From Pseudobutyrivibrio sp. OR37 (GTDB lineage: Bacteria; Bacillota; Clostridia; Lachnospirales; Lachnospiraceae): a stretch of 64,000 nucleotides of DNA. The notes beneath the pieces were generated by a model that saw nothing but the letters and a program-made list of their open reading frames with translations, was not told the DNA's origin and did no database searches. The DNA lies in assembly GCF_900113655.1 (NCBI RefSeq), contig NZ_FOQF01000015.1, forward strand, positions 18,495 through 82,494, written 5' to 3'. The position numbers and the translations under genes are program-made. This document shows positions 5,814 through 14,278 of this stretch, in pieces. Numbering within the stretch: the first letter of the stretch is position 1; every line of letters begins with the position of its first letter.

Positions 5814-8449
5814 TGTTTCTCGGCGATAGCTGCCTGTGCTGCTGCAAGTCTAGCAATTGGTACTCTGAATGGAGAGCATGATACATAGTCAAGACCAATC
5901 TTGTGGCAGAACTCTACTGAAGATGGATCTCCACCGTGCTCACCACAGATACCTACGTGAAGGTTTGGATTTACTGGCTTACCAAGCTTGATAGCTGTCT
6001 CCATAAGCTTACCAACACCTGTCTGGTCAAGCTTAGCAAATGGATCGTTCTCGAAGATCTTTGTGTCATAGTAAGCATTTAAGAACTTACCAGCATCATC
6101 ACGAGAGAAACCAAATGTCATCTGTGTAAGGTCGTTTGTACCGAAGCAGAAGAAGTCAGCTTCCTTAGCGATTTCGTCAGCTGTAAGAGCTGCACGTGGG
6201 ATTTCAATCATTGTACCAACTTCATATTCAAGCTTAGCACCTGCTGCTGCGATTTCAGCATCAGCTGTCTCTACAACAACGTCCTTAACATACTTAAGCT
6301 CCTTAACCTCACATACAAGTGGGATCATGATTTCAGGCTTAACATTCCAATCTGGATGAGCCTTCTGTACTTCAAGTGCTGCACGGATAACAGCCTTTGT
6401 CTGCATCTTAGCAATTGAAGGATATGTAACTGCAAGACGGCATCCTCTGTGACCCATCATTGGGTTGAACTCGTGGAGTGACTCGCAGATGTTTCTGATT
6501 TCCTCTACTGACTTATTCTTAGCCTTTGCAAGCTTCTCGATATCAGCATCCTCTGTAGGAACGAATTCGTGAAGAGGTGGATCAAGGAATCTGATTGTAA
6601 CTGGGCAACCCTCAAGTGCTTCGTAAAGAGCCTTGAAGTCTCCCTGCTGATAAGGAAGAATCTTATCAAGAGCAACTTCTCTCTCTTCCTCTGTATCTGA
6701 GCAGATCATCTCGCGGAAAGCAGCGATTCTGTCAGCCTCGAAGAACATGTGCTCTGTACGGCAAAGACCGATACCTTCTGCACCAAGCTCTCTAGCCTTC
6801 TTAGCATCAGCTGGAGTATCTGCATTTGTACGAACCTTAAGTGTTCTGAACTCGTCAGCCCAAGCCATTACACGGCCGAACTCACCAGCGATTGTAGCAT
6901 CAACTGTTGGGATGATACCAGCGTAGATGTTACCTGTTGTACCATCGATAGAGATTTCAGAACCCTCTGTAAATGTTGTGCCTGCAAGAGTGAACTTCTT
7001 GTTCTCCTCATCCATAGCGATGTCGCCGCAACCAGATACACAGCATGTACCCATACCACGAGCAACAACGGCAGCGTGTGATGTCATACCACCACGAACT
7101 GTAAGGATACCCTGAGCAGCCTTCATACCTGTGATATCTTCTGGAGATGTCTCAAGACGTACAAGAACTACCTTTTCTCCTCTAGCAGCCCAAGCCTCAG
7201 CATCGTCTGCTGTAAATACAACCTTACCACAAGCAGCACCTGGAGATGCGCCAAGACCCTTACCAAGTGGAGTTGCAGCCTTAAGAGCAGCAGCCTCGAA
7301 CTGTGGATGAAGAAGTGTGTCAAGGTTACGTGGGTCGATCATTGCTACAGCTTCTTCTGGTGTCTTGTGTCCCTCATCAACAAGGTCGCAAGCAATCTTA
7401 AGAGCAGCTGGAGCTGTTCTCTTACCGTTACGGCACTGGAGCATGTAAAGCTTCTTGTTCTCTACTGTAAACTCCATATCCTGCATATCATGGTAGTGAT
7501 TCTCAAGTGTCTCACATACCTTGATGAACTCTGCGTATGCTTCTGGGAACTCCTTCTCCATCTGAGCGATTGGCATTGGTGTACGAACACCAGCAACTAC
7601 GTCCTCGCCCTGTGCGTTGATAAGGAACTCACCCATAAGCTTGTTCTCGCCTGTAGCTGGGTCACGAGTGAATGCAACACCAGTACCAGACTCGTTATTT
7701 AAGTTACCGAATACCATAGGCATTACGTTAACTGCTGTACCCCATGAATAAGGGATATCGTTATCTCTTCTGTAAACGTTTGCACGAGGGTTGTCCCATG
7801 AACGGAATACTGCCTCGATAGCGAGCTTTAACTGCTCTACTGGATCTGAAGGGAACTCAGAACCAAGCTGCTTCTTGTACTCTGCCTTGAACTGCTCTGC
7901 AAGCTCCTTAAGGTCAGCAGCTGTAAGATCTACGTCAAACTTAACACCCTTCTTTTCCTTCATCTCATCGATGAGCTGCTCGAAGTACTTCTTACCTACT
8001 TCCATAACTACATCTGAGAACATCTGGATAAATCTTCTATATGAATCATATACGAAACGCTCGAAAGCTGGATCTGGATTACCAGCGATCATTGCGTTAA
8101 CAACTTCATCGTTAAGACCAAGGTTGAGGATTGTATCCATCATACCTGGCATAGATGCACGAGCACCTGAACGAACTGAAACTAAAAGTGGATTCTTAAG
8201 ATCGCCGAACTTCTTGCCGTTGATCTCTTCCATCTTCTTAACACCTTCCATAGCCTGAGCCATGATTTCATCATTAATCTTGCGTCCATCCTCGTAGTAC
8301 TGTGTACAAGCCTCTGTTGTAATTGTGAATCCCTGTGGTACAGGAAGTCCGATACTTGTCATCTCAGCAAGGTTTGCACCTTTACCACCGAGTAAATTTC
8401 GCATTGTCATGTCGCCTTCGCTAAACATGTAAACCCATTTGTTAGCCAT
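5810..8449 (-). CDS. ppdK: Pyruvate, phosphate dikinase
   Basis: An 879-residue cytosolic enzyme interconverting pyruvate + ATP + Pi with PEP + AMP + PPi. In anaerobic Firmicutes it often works glycolytically in a PPi-linked route. Order of domains: N-terminal ATP-grasp nucleotide-binding domain (LLGGKGANLAEM near residue 20; ESGTGVAFTRDPATGENKL), central phosphohistidine domain with the catalytic His in GGMTSHAAVVARGMG (about residue 455), and C-terminal PEP/pyruvate TIM barrel (RTEHMFFE, MIPLVCEVKELK, EIPRAALTADEIA, FFCFGTNDLTQM, with the active-site Cys in NLHVGICGEHGG). Length matches the family. ATG at 8449 has the ribosome site AGGAGGATATTGTA. It is monocistronic, with terminators on both sides and a hairpin in its leader. 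Confidence 0.98.
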   Translation of the reverse strand: MANKWVYMFSEGDMTMRNLLGGKGANLAEMTSIGLPVPQGFTITTEACTQYYEDGRKINDEIMAQAMEGVKKMEEINGKKFGDLKNPLLVSVRSGARASMPGMMDTILNLGLNDEVVNAMIAGNPDPAFERFVYDSYRRFIQMFSDVVMEVGKKYFEQLIDEMKEKKGVKFDVDLTAADLKELAEQFKAEYKKQLGSEFPSDPVEQLKLAIEAVFRSWDNPRANVYRRDNDIPYSWGTAVNVMPMVFGNLNNESGTGVAFTRDPATGENKLMGEFLINAQGEDVVAGVRTPMPIAQMEKEFPEAYAEFIKVCETLENHYHDMQDMEFTVENKKLYMLQCRNGKRTAPAALKIACDLVDEGHKTPEEAVAMIDPRNLDTLLHPQFEAAALKAATPLGKGLGASPGAACGKVVFTADDAEAWAARGEKVVLVRLETSPEDITGMKAAQGILTVRGGMTSHAAVVARGMGTCCVSGCGDIAMDEENKKFTLAGTTFTEGSEISIDGTTGNIYAGIIPTVDATIAGEFGRVMAWADEFRTLKVRTNADTPADAKKARELGAEGIGLCRTEHMFFEADRIAAFREMICSDTEEEREVALDKILPYQQGDFKALYEALEGCPVTIRFLDPPLHEFVPTEDADIEKLAKAKNKSVEEIRNICESLHEFNPMMGHRGCRLAVTYPSIAKMQTKAVIRAALEVQKAHPDWNVKPEIMIPLVCEVKELKYVKDVVVETADAEIAAAGAKLEYEVGTMIEIPRAALTADEIAKEADFFCFGTNDLTQMTFGFSRDDAGKFLNAYYDTKIFENDPFAKLDQTGVGKLMETAIKLGKPVNPNLHVGICGEHGGDPSSVEFCHKIGLDYVSCSPFRVPIARLAAAQAAIAEKH

Positions 8450-8486
8450 TACAATATCCTCCTAAATTAAAAAAAAAACATTTTTT

Positions 8487-8520
8487 GGTCTCTCGGAATA
8501 AACGGGGTTTCGGAGAGTCC
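8487..8520 (-). promoter_or_regulatory. Hairpin and T-run in ppdK leader
   Basis: On the minus strand GGACTCTCCGAA pairs with TTCCGAGAGACC (10 of 12 positions), followed by AAAAAATG and then a run of ten T residues before the ribosome site. It resembles a terminator or attenuator just ahead of ppdK. No riboswitch consensus is recognised. Confidence 0.4.
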
Positions 8521-8580
8521 TTTTCTATTTAAACACACTTAACAGACCATATCAAACAAAAAATACTATACAAAGTATAA

Positions 8581-8627
8581 AAAAACAGTAGAGTTTTTTG
8601 TGCACTTTTTCACTAAAACCCTACTGT
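8581..8627 (-). terminator. Terminator of the accessory Sec operon
   Basis: Minus-strand stem ACAGTAG...CTACTGT, lengthened by GTTTT/AAAAC, followed directly by seven T residues. It lies 20 bp past the gtfB stop and ends the secY2-asp1-asp3-secA2-gtfA-gtfB transcript. Confidence 0.85.
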
Positions 8628-8646
8628 CAGACATTAGTTTCCATAT

Positions 8647-10002
8647 TTAATTAAATTTGTAATCATCTGAATTAGCTGAAAGTGCGTATTTTTGTTGGCT
8701 TAACACTGATTTATAAAGGCTTTCTGGTGTTTTTGACAACTCATTCAGGCGTTCTATCAGTTTTTTGAAGTTTTTTACATAAAATCTGTTTTCTGTGGCA
8801 GTATAGCCTAATCCGTGAGCAGTTTCAATAAATGTCAGAATTAACTGATTATTTAAAAATGCTCTTCTTGTGGCCTCAACAATCTCCCCTTCGTGATTGA
8901 TGTCCAAATAAAAATCGCATTCCAAAAATAAACTATCCAGCTGAGACATTCTCACATTGGGATACATCACCACATTGTCATATTTTTCATGTGCCAACAG
9001 CTTTGCCGACATTTCTGTTAAAGCCGCCACATGGAATTGCATTTCTGGCAGAGCCTCTAAAAGCTCCTTCAGCTTTTCCACATTCTCGGTGTTTGTACAG
9101 ATTAAGGCTGTTGGGCGTCCTAGATTTTCTCGCTCAAATGGGTAAATAAATCCAAGCTCCGAAATCATATTTGAAGGAGCCTTCAGCTGCCTTAGCTTTT
9201 CATAGGAAGGACGATTCTGCACTATTACCCTGCCACACCTAGGGGCATTGCCATCAAAAATCATCTTCATATTGCCAGGTATTTCCTCACCTGTGTGCTC
9301 CTGCCAAAAAAGAATATCTTCCTTACCTCGGCTAGAAACAGGCAATGCGTTGGATACAAAAAATGGCACCGACAGTGAATTAAAGAAGATTCTCTTGTCA
9401 GTTAAGCCCTTCACTTCAAAATAATGCTTTACAAATTCCGTCCTATTTTTAAAGAATAAAGTCTTTCCACCATAATTTAAAATGATGTCCCCTGTCACAA
9501 AATTCTCCACTACAATCTCCTGCCCACTCTTGTTAAAGTAGGATTTGGTAACCTTCTGGGAGATTTTATTAAACAAGGTTCTGGCATACAGGTAGCCGTA
9601 TTTATTGTAATGGTCGCTTGCTCTCACCTGCCCCTTATCATCCAGCCAGTCCACAACCCTTACCAGCCTTTTGTTTTTAGGCTGGGCATAAAAGATTCGA
9701 CCGCGCTCTGTTGACATATCGTATATGCTTCCGCCATTTCCCGTTCCGCTGATTTTCCAGTACTCTGGAACCTTAATCTGATTAAAGTAAAGTGGCTTGC
9801 CTGGCCCCTCTCCTGGATTTTCAAAGCTTCCTAAGAAATACTCAAAAACATTTTCTACCGAATCCGGCAAAAATCCATCATCGTTAATGACTGCTGCATT
9901 TATCTCATAGCCTGCTGCCTGAAAGGATGCCAGCAAATCCTGGCTTTGCCTATTAAAATAATCAAATAATAAGACTATACTGTCTCTACTAGCTTCTTCC
10001 AT
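8647..10002 (-). CDS. gtfB: Accessory Sec glycosyltransferase-stabilising protein GtfB
   Basis: A 451-residue partner of GtfA. In streptococci GtfA-GtfB forms a complex in which GtfB is a catalytically reduced GT fold that binds the Ser/Thr-rich acceptor and stimulates GtfA, adding the first GlcNAc to serine-rich adhesins in the cytoplasm. The call rests on position directly after gtfA (28-bp overlap), the N-terminal IVLLFDYFNRQSQDLLASFQ, the mid-protein TGDIILNYGGKTLFFKNRTE and the C-terminal segment DFYLDINHEGEIVEATRRAF typical of Gtf2-like proteins. ATG at 10002 is preceded by GGTGGAGGCAAA. It is the last gene of the operon, followed by a terminator. Confidence 0.88.
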   Translation of the reverse strand: MEEASRDSIVLLFDYFNRQSQDLLASFQAAGYEINAAVINDDGFLPDSVENVFEYFLGSFENPGEGPGKPLYFNQIKVPEYWKISGTGNGGSIYDMSTERGRIFYAQPKNKRLVRVVDWLDDKGQVRASDHYNKYGYLYARTLFNKISQKVTKSYFNKSGQEIVVENFVTGDIILNYGGKTLFFKNRTEFVKHYFEVKGLTDKRIFFNSLSVPFFVSNALPVSSRGKEDILFWQEHTGEEIPGNMKMIFDGNAPRCGRVIVQNRPSYEKLRQLKAPSNMISELGFIYPFERENLGRPTALICTNTENVEKLKELLEALPEMQFHVAALTEMSAKLLAHEKYDNVVMYPNVRMSQLDSLFLECDFYLDINHEGEIVEATRRAFLNNQLILTFIETAHGLGYTATENRFYVKNFKKLIERLNELSKTPESLYKSVLSQQKYALSANSDDYKFN

Positions 10003-11468
10003 TTTGCCTCCACCTCTTTAGAAAGGTACTCCTTGGCCATCTGGTAGGAATAATCCCGCATAGCCTCCAAGTCATCCTCTGTAAATAGCTTCACTATAGC
10101 ATCCACAAATTCCTTCTGGCGCCTGCGCTTTTCCATCCCCGTATTGTATGGCAGCCTATATCCATTCTTACCTTCGTCGATAAAATTCTTATTTCCGTAT
10201 TGCACATCGAAGCCTATAATAGGAAGACCTGCCCCAACAGCCTCCATAAGGGTCAGGCCAAAGCCCTCGCTTGTGGAGCCTGATATGTAGGCATCGTAAG
10301 TAGCGTACACATCCTCCAGGTCATGATGTCCCATCAATCGTATATACGAAGTGGCATTCTTACTTTCAATCTGTTGCTTCAAGGCCTCCTCCGCAGTACC
10401 TCTGCCGTAGATATCAAATGTGATATCAGGCACCCGCTCATGGGCCTCCACCACTGCATCCACCAGCCAGTCCACATGCTTTTCCGTGGCAAGCCTTGAT
10501 GCTGTTATCAAGGAATGCTTTCTTCTTTCCGAAGCTTCCTTCAGCTCCTCCAATGCCCCCACCGGAATTGTCTCTATCCTAGGCTTCACTCCCATATATT
10601 TTTCAAACTGCGCTCCTAAAAGCTGATTTTGAGAATCTGTGGCAGTCACGTAAAAGCTGATGTATTTATTCATTGCAAAGGCATATTCATAGTAATTGTT
10701 CCACAGAATATAATCCTCATCGGTAGCCCCATCATTGTAGTGGTCTGCATGGATGATAACTCCCACCTTGGCATTTCCCACATTTTCAAGGATTCCCTGG
10801 CCCTGCCCAGTGGTTCTGTCAAGGATTACAATATCATCATCTGTAAGCCCCAAGCACTTTGTCATGTACCCTATCAACTCCTCCTTGCTATATATCAGCT
10901 TATCTGGGAATTTGTACATCACATTATCGGAATCATTTATTTCCTCGTATGCCACACTTCCGTCCCTATTAAAAAACCTGCGATGATACATGTGAGCCTG
11001 ACCATCCAAAGGTGCATAGTATTCCGAAAAGACTCGGCCGCTCATGTAGTAATCTTTTCTCACAAGTCTTCCCCTGGAAACCATCTCCACACGATGGACA
11101 TAATCACTATCCGCATTTACGAAATAGATTCTGAAATAATTATTTCCATCACCAAAGATGATTTTTCCAGTCTTGCCTGTTCTTTCATATTTTTCCACAG
11201 GTACCTGAAGCAGCCCCTTCAAATCCTCCAATGTAAAGGTGACAGGCTCTGGCTTGTAGTCTGTAAAAAAGGTATAAAGCCAAATTATCTCATCATCCTC
11301 GAAGCCGATGTTTCTGGTCATGTCGATTAGATTATCCCTTGGAAACATATCAGTGAAGATGAATTTCGCTGGCTTATTTATATTTCGAAGAACCTTGGCA
11401 CGATAGCTTTGGGCATATTCCACACCCGAGGACGCCCAGCCAATGCCTAGATTAAAGTTGTAAATCAT
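9975..11468 (-). CDS. gtfA: Accessory Sec glycosyltransferase GtfA
   Basis: A 497-residue GT4-type (GT-B fold) O-GlcNAc transferase that glycosylates Ser/Thr residues of serine-rich repeat proteins before export. The N-terminus MIYNFNLGIGWASSGVEYAQ is the GtfA signature. The insert domain occupies residues about 50-200 (meander strands such as GKIIFGDGNNYFRIYFVNAD). The C-terminal donor-binding domain shows ITASRLATEKHVDWLVDAV and the ExFGLTLMEA-type loop (STSEGFGLTLMEAVGAGLPI), with the conserved acidic residues of retaining GT4 enzymes. It lies 14 bp after secA2 and overlaps gtfB, so it is co-translated with its partner. Confidence 0.94.
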   Translation of the reverse strand: MIYNFNLGIGWASSGVEYAQSYRAKVLRNINKPAKFIFTDMFPRDNLIDMTRNIGFEDDEIIWLYTFFTDYKPEPVTFTLEDLKGLLQVPVEKYERTGKTGKIIFGDGNNYFRIYFVNADSDYVHRVEMVSRGRLVRKDYYMSGRVFSEYYAPLDGQAHMYHRRFFNRDGSVAYEEINDSDNVMYKFPDKLIYSKEELIGYMTKCLGLTDDDIVILDRTTGQGQGILENVGNAKVGVIIHADHYNDGATDEDYILWNNYYEYAFAMNKYISFYVTATDSQNQLLGAQFEKYMGVKPRIETIPVGALEELKEASERRKHSLITASRLATEKHVDWLVDAVVEAHERVPDITFDIYGRGTAEEALKQQIESKNATSYIRLMGHHDLEDVYATYDAYISGSTSEGFGLTLMEAVGAGLPIIGFDVQYGNKNFIDEGKNGYRLPYNTGMEKRRRQKEFVDAIVKLFTEDDLEAMRDYSYQMAKEYLSKEVEAKWKKLVETV

Positions 11469-11482
11469 AGTTGCCCCTCTTT

Positions 11483-13831
11483 TTACGGAAGAATAATTTT
11501 TAGTTTATTCTTATTATCCATTCTTACTTCTGACAGCAAGATGTTGCGGATGATATTCCTTTTTATGGTTTTCTCCATTTTTCTGAAGGATTCAAGAGCC
11601 TCCGCCTGATACTCAAACATAAGATTTCTTTGGGCGCTGCTTCGTCCGGAAACTGCCGGCTGCAGCTGCTGCAAATAATCCACCTGCTCAATCCACGCCG
11701 AATCGATTGCTGATAAAGCCGAAACTCTGACAAAATCATTCATTGTGTTTTCAGAATTGACAGCTTGTCTCTTTTCTGCCAAGGACTGCTCCACCCTATT
11801 CATAATATAGTCCTTCACCTTGCCACGGCTGCGAAGGTCCAGATAGTGCACGTCCCTATCCAATTTGTAGGAAATATTATCCAGCAAAAATCGATTCAAT
11901 TCCCACAGCTGTAGCTTCCTGTGCTCTGCCAGAAAGTTATCTACATTTTCCTCTGCTATCTTTAGGATTCTGCTTTTTTCAACAGTTCCTCCGTCTAAAA
12001 GCATATCCCTTGTATCGTACATAAGCTGGCGCTCCAGCTGAAGCACTATGTCGTAATCCTTGGCGGTCTTTCTGCTTAGGCTTCCCATTTCCTCATTTAT
12101 CTTTTGGGCATTGTTTACGATGTGCTTCACTCGCCTATCGCTTATACGTTTTTCTCCATCGATGTACTTCTTTAGCTTTTCAGTGTCTGCTCCCTTCTCC
12201 ACAATGTCATCCTCAAGAGAAACGATAAATCTGCTGTAGCCCGGATCTCCCTGTCTACCTGCACGGCCTCTGGCCTGACGCTCATCTCTTACATTCAGCA
12301 TTCTGCCTACGCCAATTACTGCAAGCCCACCCAGTGCCTTCACTCCAGGGCCAAGCTTTATGTCTGTTCCACGTCCTGCCATAGAGGTTGCCACGGTCAT
12401 GGCTCCCAACTGGCCTGCTTCCTTGATGATATTTGCCTCCCAGAAAGCATTGTTGGCATTTAAAACTGAATGAGGAATTCCCTCCTCCACCAGCATATGG
12501 GAGATGATTTCTGTGTCGGAAATCATGGTGGTAACAATCAGTACCGGCTGGCCACTGTCATGCTTTTTCACCGCCAGCTTTATAGCCGCCTCAAACTGCT
12601 TGCTGGAATCGCTGAAATACCAGTCCGGACAATCCACTCTCTTAATAGGATGATTGGTAGGAATCACCACCACCTCTTTACCGTAAACCTCGTACAATTC
12701 ATCCTTGGCATCGTAGATGGTTCCGCTCATGCCCGACATCTTCGGAAACATGGAGAAGAAATTCTGATAGGTGATGGATGCCATGGAACGATTTTCCTGA
12801 GTTATCTTTAAATGCTCCTTGCATTCAATAGCCTGATGCTGACCGCCTCGAAGCTTTACTCCGTTTAATACTCGTCCTGAGCTGGCGTCGATAAGTGCTA
12901 TCTCCCCAGACTCTGTAATCATATATTCAGTGCCCTTTTCAATGATTTTGTGGGCACGCAGTGCCAGAACCAAATGTCGATATATCTCAAAATTCTCTGT
13001 GCTGAAAATATTGTCTATTCCAAAATATTGCTCTGCATAGGCCAAGCCCTTTTCAGTGAACCATACGTTTTTCTCCTCCACCTCGTAATCCTCATTTTCA
13101 CGTAAGGTTCTCACAAAGAAATCTGCCGACTCATACAGATTAGATTGAACCCTTGGTGCACCTGATATTACAAGAGGTGTGCTGGCGCTATCCAAAAGCA
13201 CCGAATCCGCCTCGTCTATAATTATGTAATTAAAAGGCCTTAAAAATCTTTCCTGGGAGGATTTCACCAGATTGTTTATCAGATAATCAAAGCCCAATGC
13301 CGAGTGAGTGGTATATACGATATCCGCACTGTAGATTTCCTTCTTCTCGGAGTTTTCAAATCTTTCAGATTCATCCTGCTTTACGCCAGCCCTAACGGAA
13401 AGTCCCATAAATTCATAGGCTGGCCCCATCTCCTCCGCATCTCTTAAAGCCAGATACTCGTTGTTGGTAACAAGTATGGCCCCCTTTTTGGTAAGGCCAT
13501 TTAGATACATAGGAAGTGTGGCAGTGAGAGTTTTCCCCTCCCCTGTGTTCATTTCCGCCAGATAGCCTCGGTGCAGAGCGATGCCTGCAAGGATTTGCAC
13601 ATCAAAGGGATACATGCCAAGAACTCTTTTATCCGCCTCGCACATAGCCGCAAAGGCTTCTGGGAGAATGCTGTCTAAGGACTCGCCCCCCTCGTATCTC
13701 TTACGAAAGCTTTCTGTAAGGTCCTTTAGCATTTCATCAGAAAGACCTTCCATTCCAGACTTGTAGGCCTTGACCTTGTTTAGCTCCTTTATTAACTTTT
13801 TTACCGTTCTTTTTGTTTTAACAATCTTCAT
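11483..13831 (-). CDS. secA2: Accessory preprotein translocase ATPase SecA2
   Basis: A 782-residue SecA paralogue that powers export of the glycosylated serine-rich proteins through SecY2. It shows Walker A NTGEGKT (near residue 98), Walker B IIIDEADSVL, the SecA motif TVATSMAGRGTDIKL and motif VI GRAGRQGDPGYSRF. It lacks the C-terminal zinc-binding tail of SecA1 and is shorter, as in the SecA2 of SecA2/SecY2 systems. A longer frame would begin at a TTG (13870), but the ATG at 13831, which follows the asp3 stop by one base (TAATATG), matches the usual SecA2 N-terminus (MKIVKTKRTVKKLIKELNKV) and was chosen. It is coupled to asp3. Confidence 0.96.
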   Translation of the reverse strand: MKIVKTKRTVKKLIKELNKVKAYKSGMEGLSDEMLKDLTESFRKRYEGGESLDSILPEAFAAMCEADKRVLGMYPFDVQILAGIALHRGYLAEMNTGEGKTLTATLPMYLNGLTKKGAILVTNNEYLALRDAEEMGPAYEFMGLSVRAGVKQDESERFENSEKKEIYSADIVYTTHSALGFDYLINNLVKSSQERFLRPFNYIIIDEADSVLLDSASTPLVISGAPRVQSNLYESADFFVRTLRENEDYEVEEKNVWFTEKGLAYAEQYFGIDNIFSTENFEIYRHLVLALRAHKIIEKGTEYMITESGEIALIDASSGRVLNGVKLRGGQHQAIECKEHLKITQENRSMASITYQNFFSMFPKMSGMSGTIYDAKDELYEVYGKEVVVIPTNHPIKRVDCPDWYFSDSSKQFEAAIKLAVKKHDSGQPVLIVTTMISDTEIISHMLVEEGIPHSVLNANNAFWEANIIKEAGQLGAMTVATSMAGRGTDIKLGPGVKALGGLAVIGVGRMLNVRDERQARGRAGRQGDPGYSRFIVSLEDDIVEKGADTEKLKKYIDGEKRISDRRVKHIVNNAQKINEEMGSLSRKTAKDYDIVLQLERQLMYDTRDMLLDGGTVEKSRILKIAEENVDNFLAEHRKLQLWELNRFLLDNISYKLDRDVHYLDLRSRGKVKDYIMNRVEQSLAEKRQAVNSENTMNDFVRVSALSAIDSAWIEQVDYLQQLQPAVSGRSSAQRNLMFEYQAEALESFRKMEKTIKRNIIRNILLSEVRMDNKNKLKIILP

Positions 13832-13832
13832 A

Positions 13833-14267
13833 TTAATCCAACTCTTCAATGGTAATGGAATGATAAACAAATTCCTTCATTCCAGCGTTAATAAGTTGCA
13901 TTCTGTAGCTATAAGTCTTTAGTGGGCAGCTGAAATCTGCCTCCTTATTTCTGATAGTAAAATCTCCAGCTTCCCTTTCGTATCGGTCTAAAAACACCAA
14001 ACGAATCAGATAGCCTGTGTCACCTGGGGTATCTATATCGATTATGATGTGGTATTTGCTTTCCCCATCGATGATAGGAAGCGCCGGCTCGATTCTCTGG
14101 TCCTGATAATTTGTCATTGAATACCACTCCTTAATAATGGTTCCCGGTGGCATTAATTCATTTTCAAAATGCACGTTATTCTTTCCTAAAAAATCAACCT
14201 TCGAACCGTACAAATATGTATCTGAGCTATATTCATTCCAGTAAATGGTCCAACTTGCTTTTTCCAT
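13833..14267 (-). CDS. asp3: Accessory Sec system protein Asp3
   Basis: A 144-residue protein of the Asp3 family. In streptococci Asp1, Asp2 and Asp3 form a cytoplasmic complex that chaperones the serine-rich adhesin to SecA2; Asp3 has a carbohydrate-binding-module-like fold. The sequence is beta-rich with the conserved segments SDTYLYGSKVDFLGKNNVHF and YHIIIDIDTPGDTGYLIRLV; length fits the family. It lies between asp1 (11-bp gap) and secA2 (one-base gap), the standard position. Similarity in such a small protein is modest, but gene order makes the assignment firm. Confidence 0.88.
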   Translation of the reverse strand: MEKASWTIYWNEYSSDTYLYGSKVDFLGKNNVHFENELMPPGTIIKEWYSMTNYQDQRIEPALPIIDGESKYHIIIDIDTPGDTGYLIRLVFLDRYEREAGDFTIRNKEADFSCPLKTYSYRMQLINAGMKEFVYHSITIEELD

Positions 14268-14278
14268 ATTAGCCTCTT

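Noticed and set aside
10629..11330. A 233-codon plus-strand frame
   Set aside because: Antisense to gtfA, with no start signals; it is a by-product of codon use in gtfA.
13832..13870. Longer SecA2 start at a TTG
   Set aside because: The family N-terminus matches the ATG at 13831, one base after the asp3 stop.
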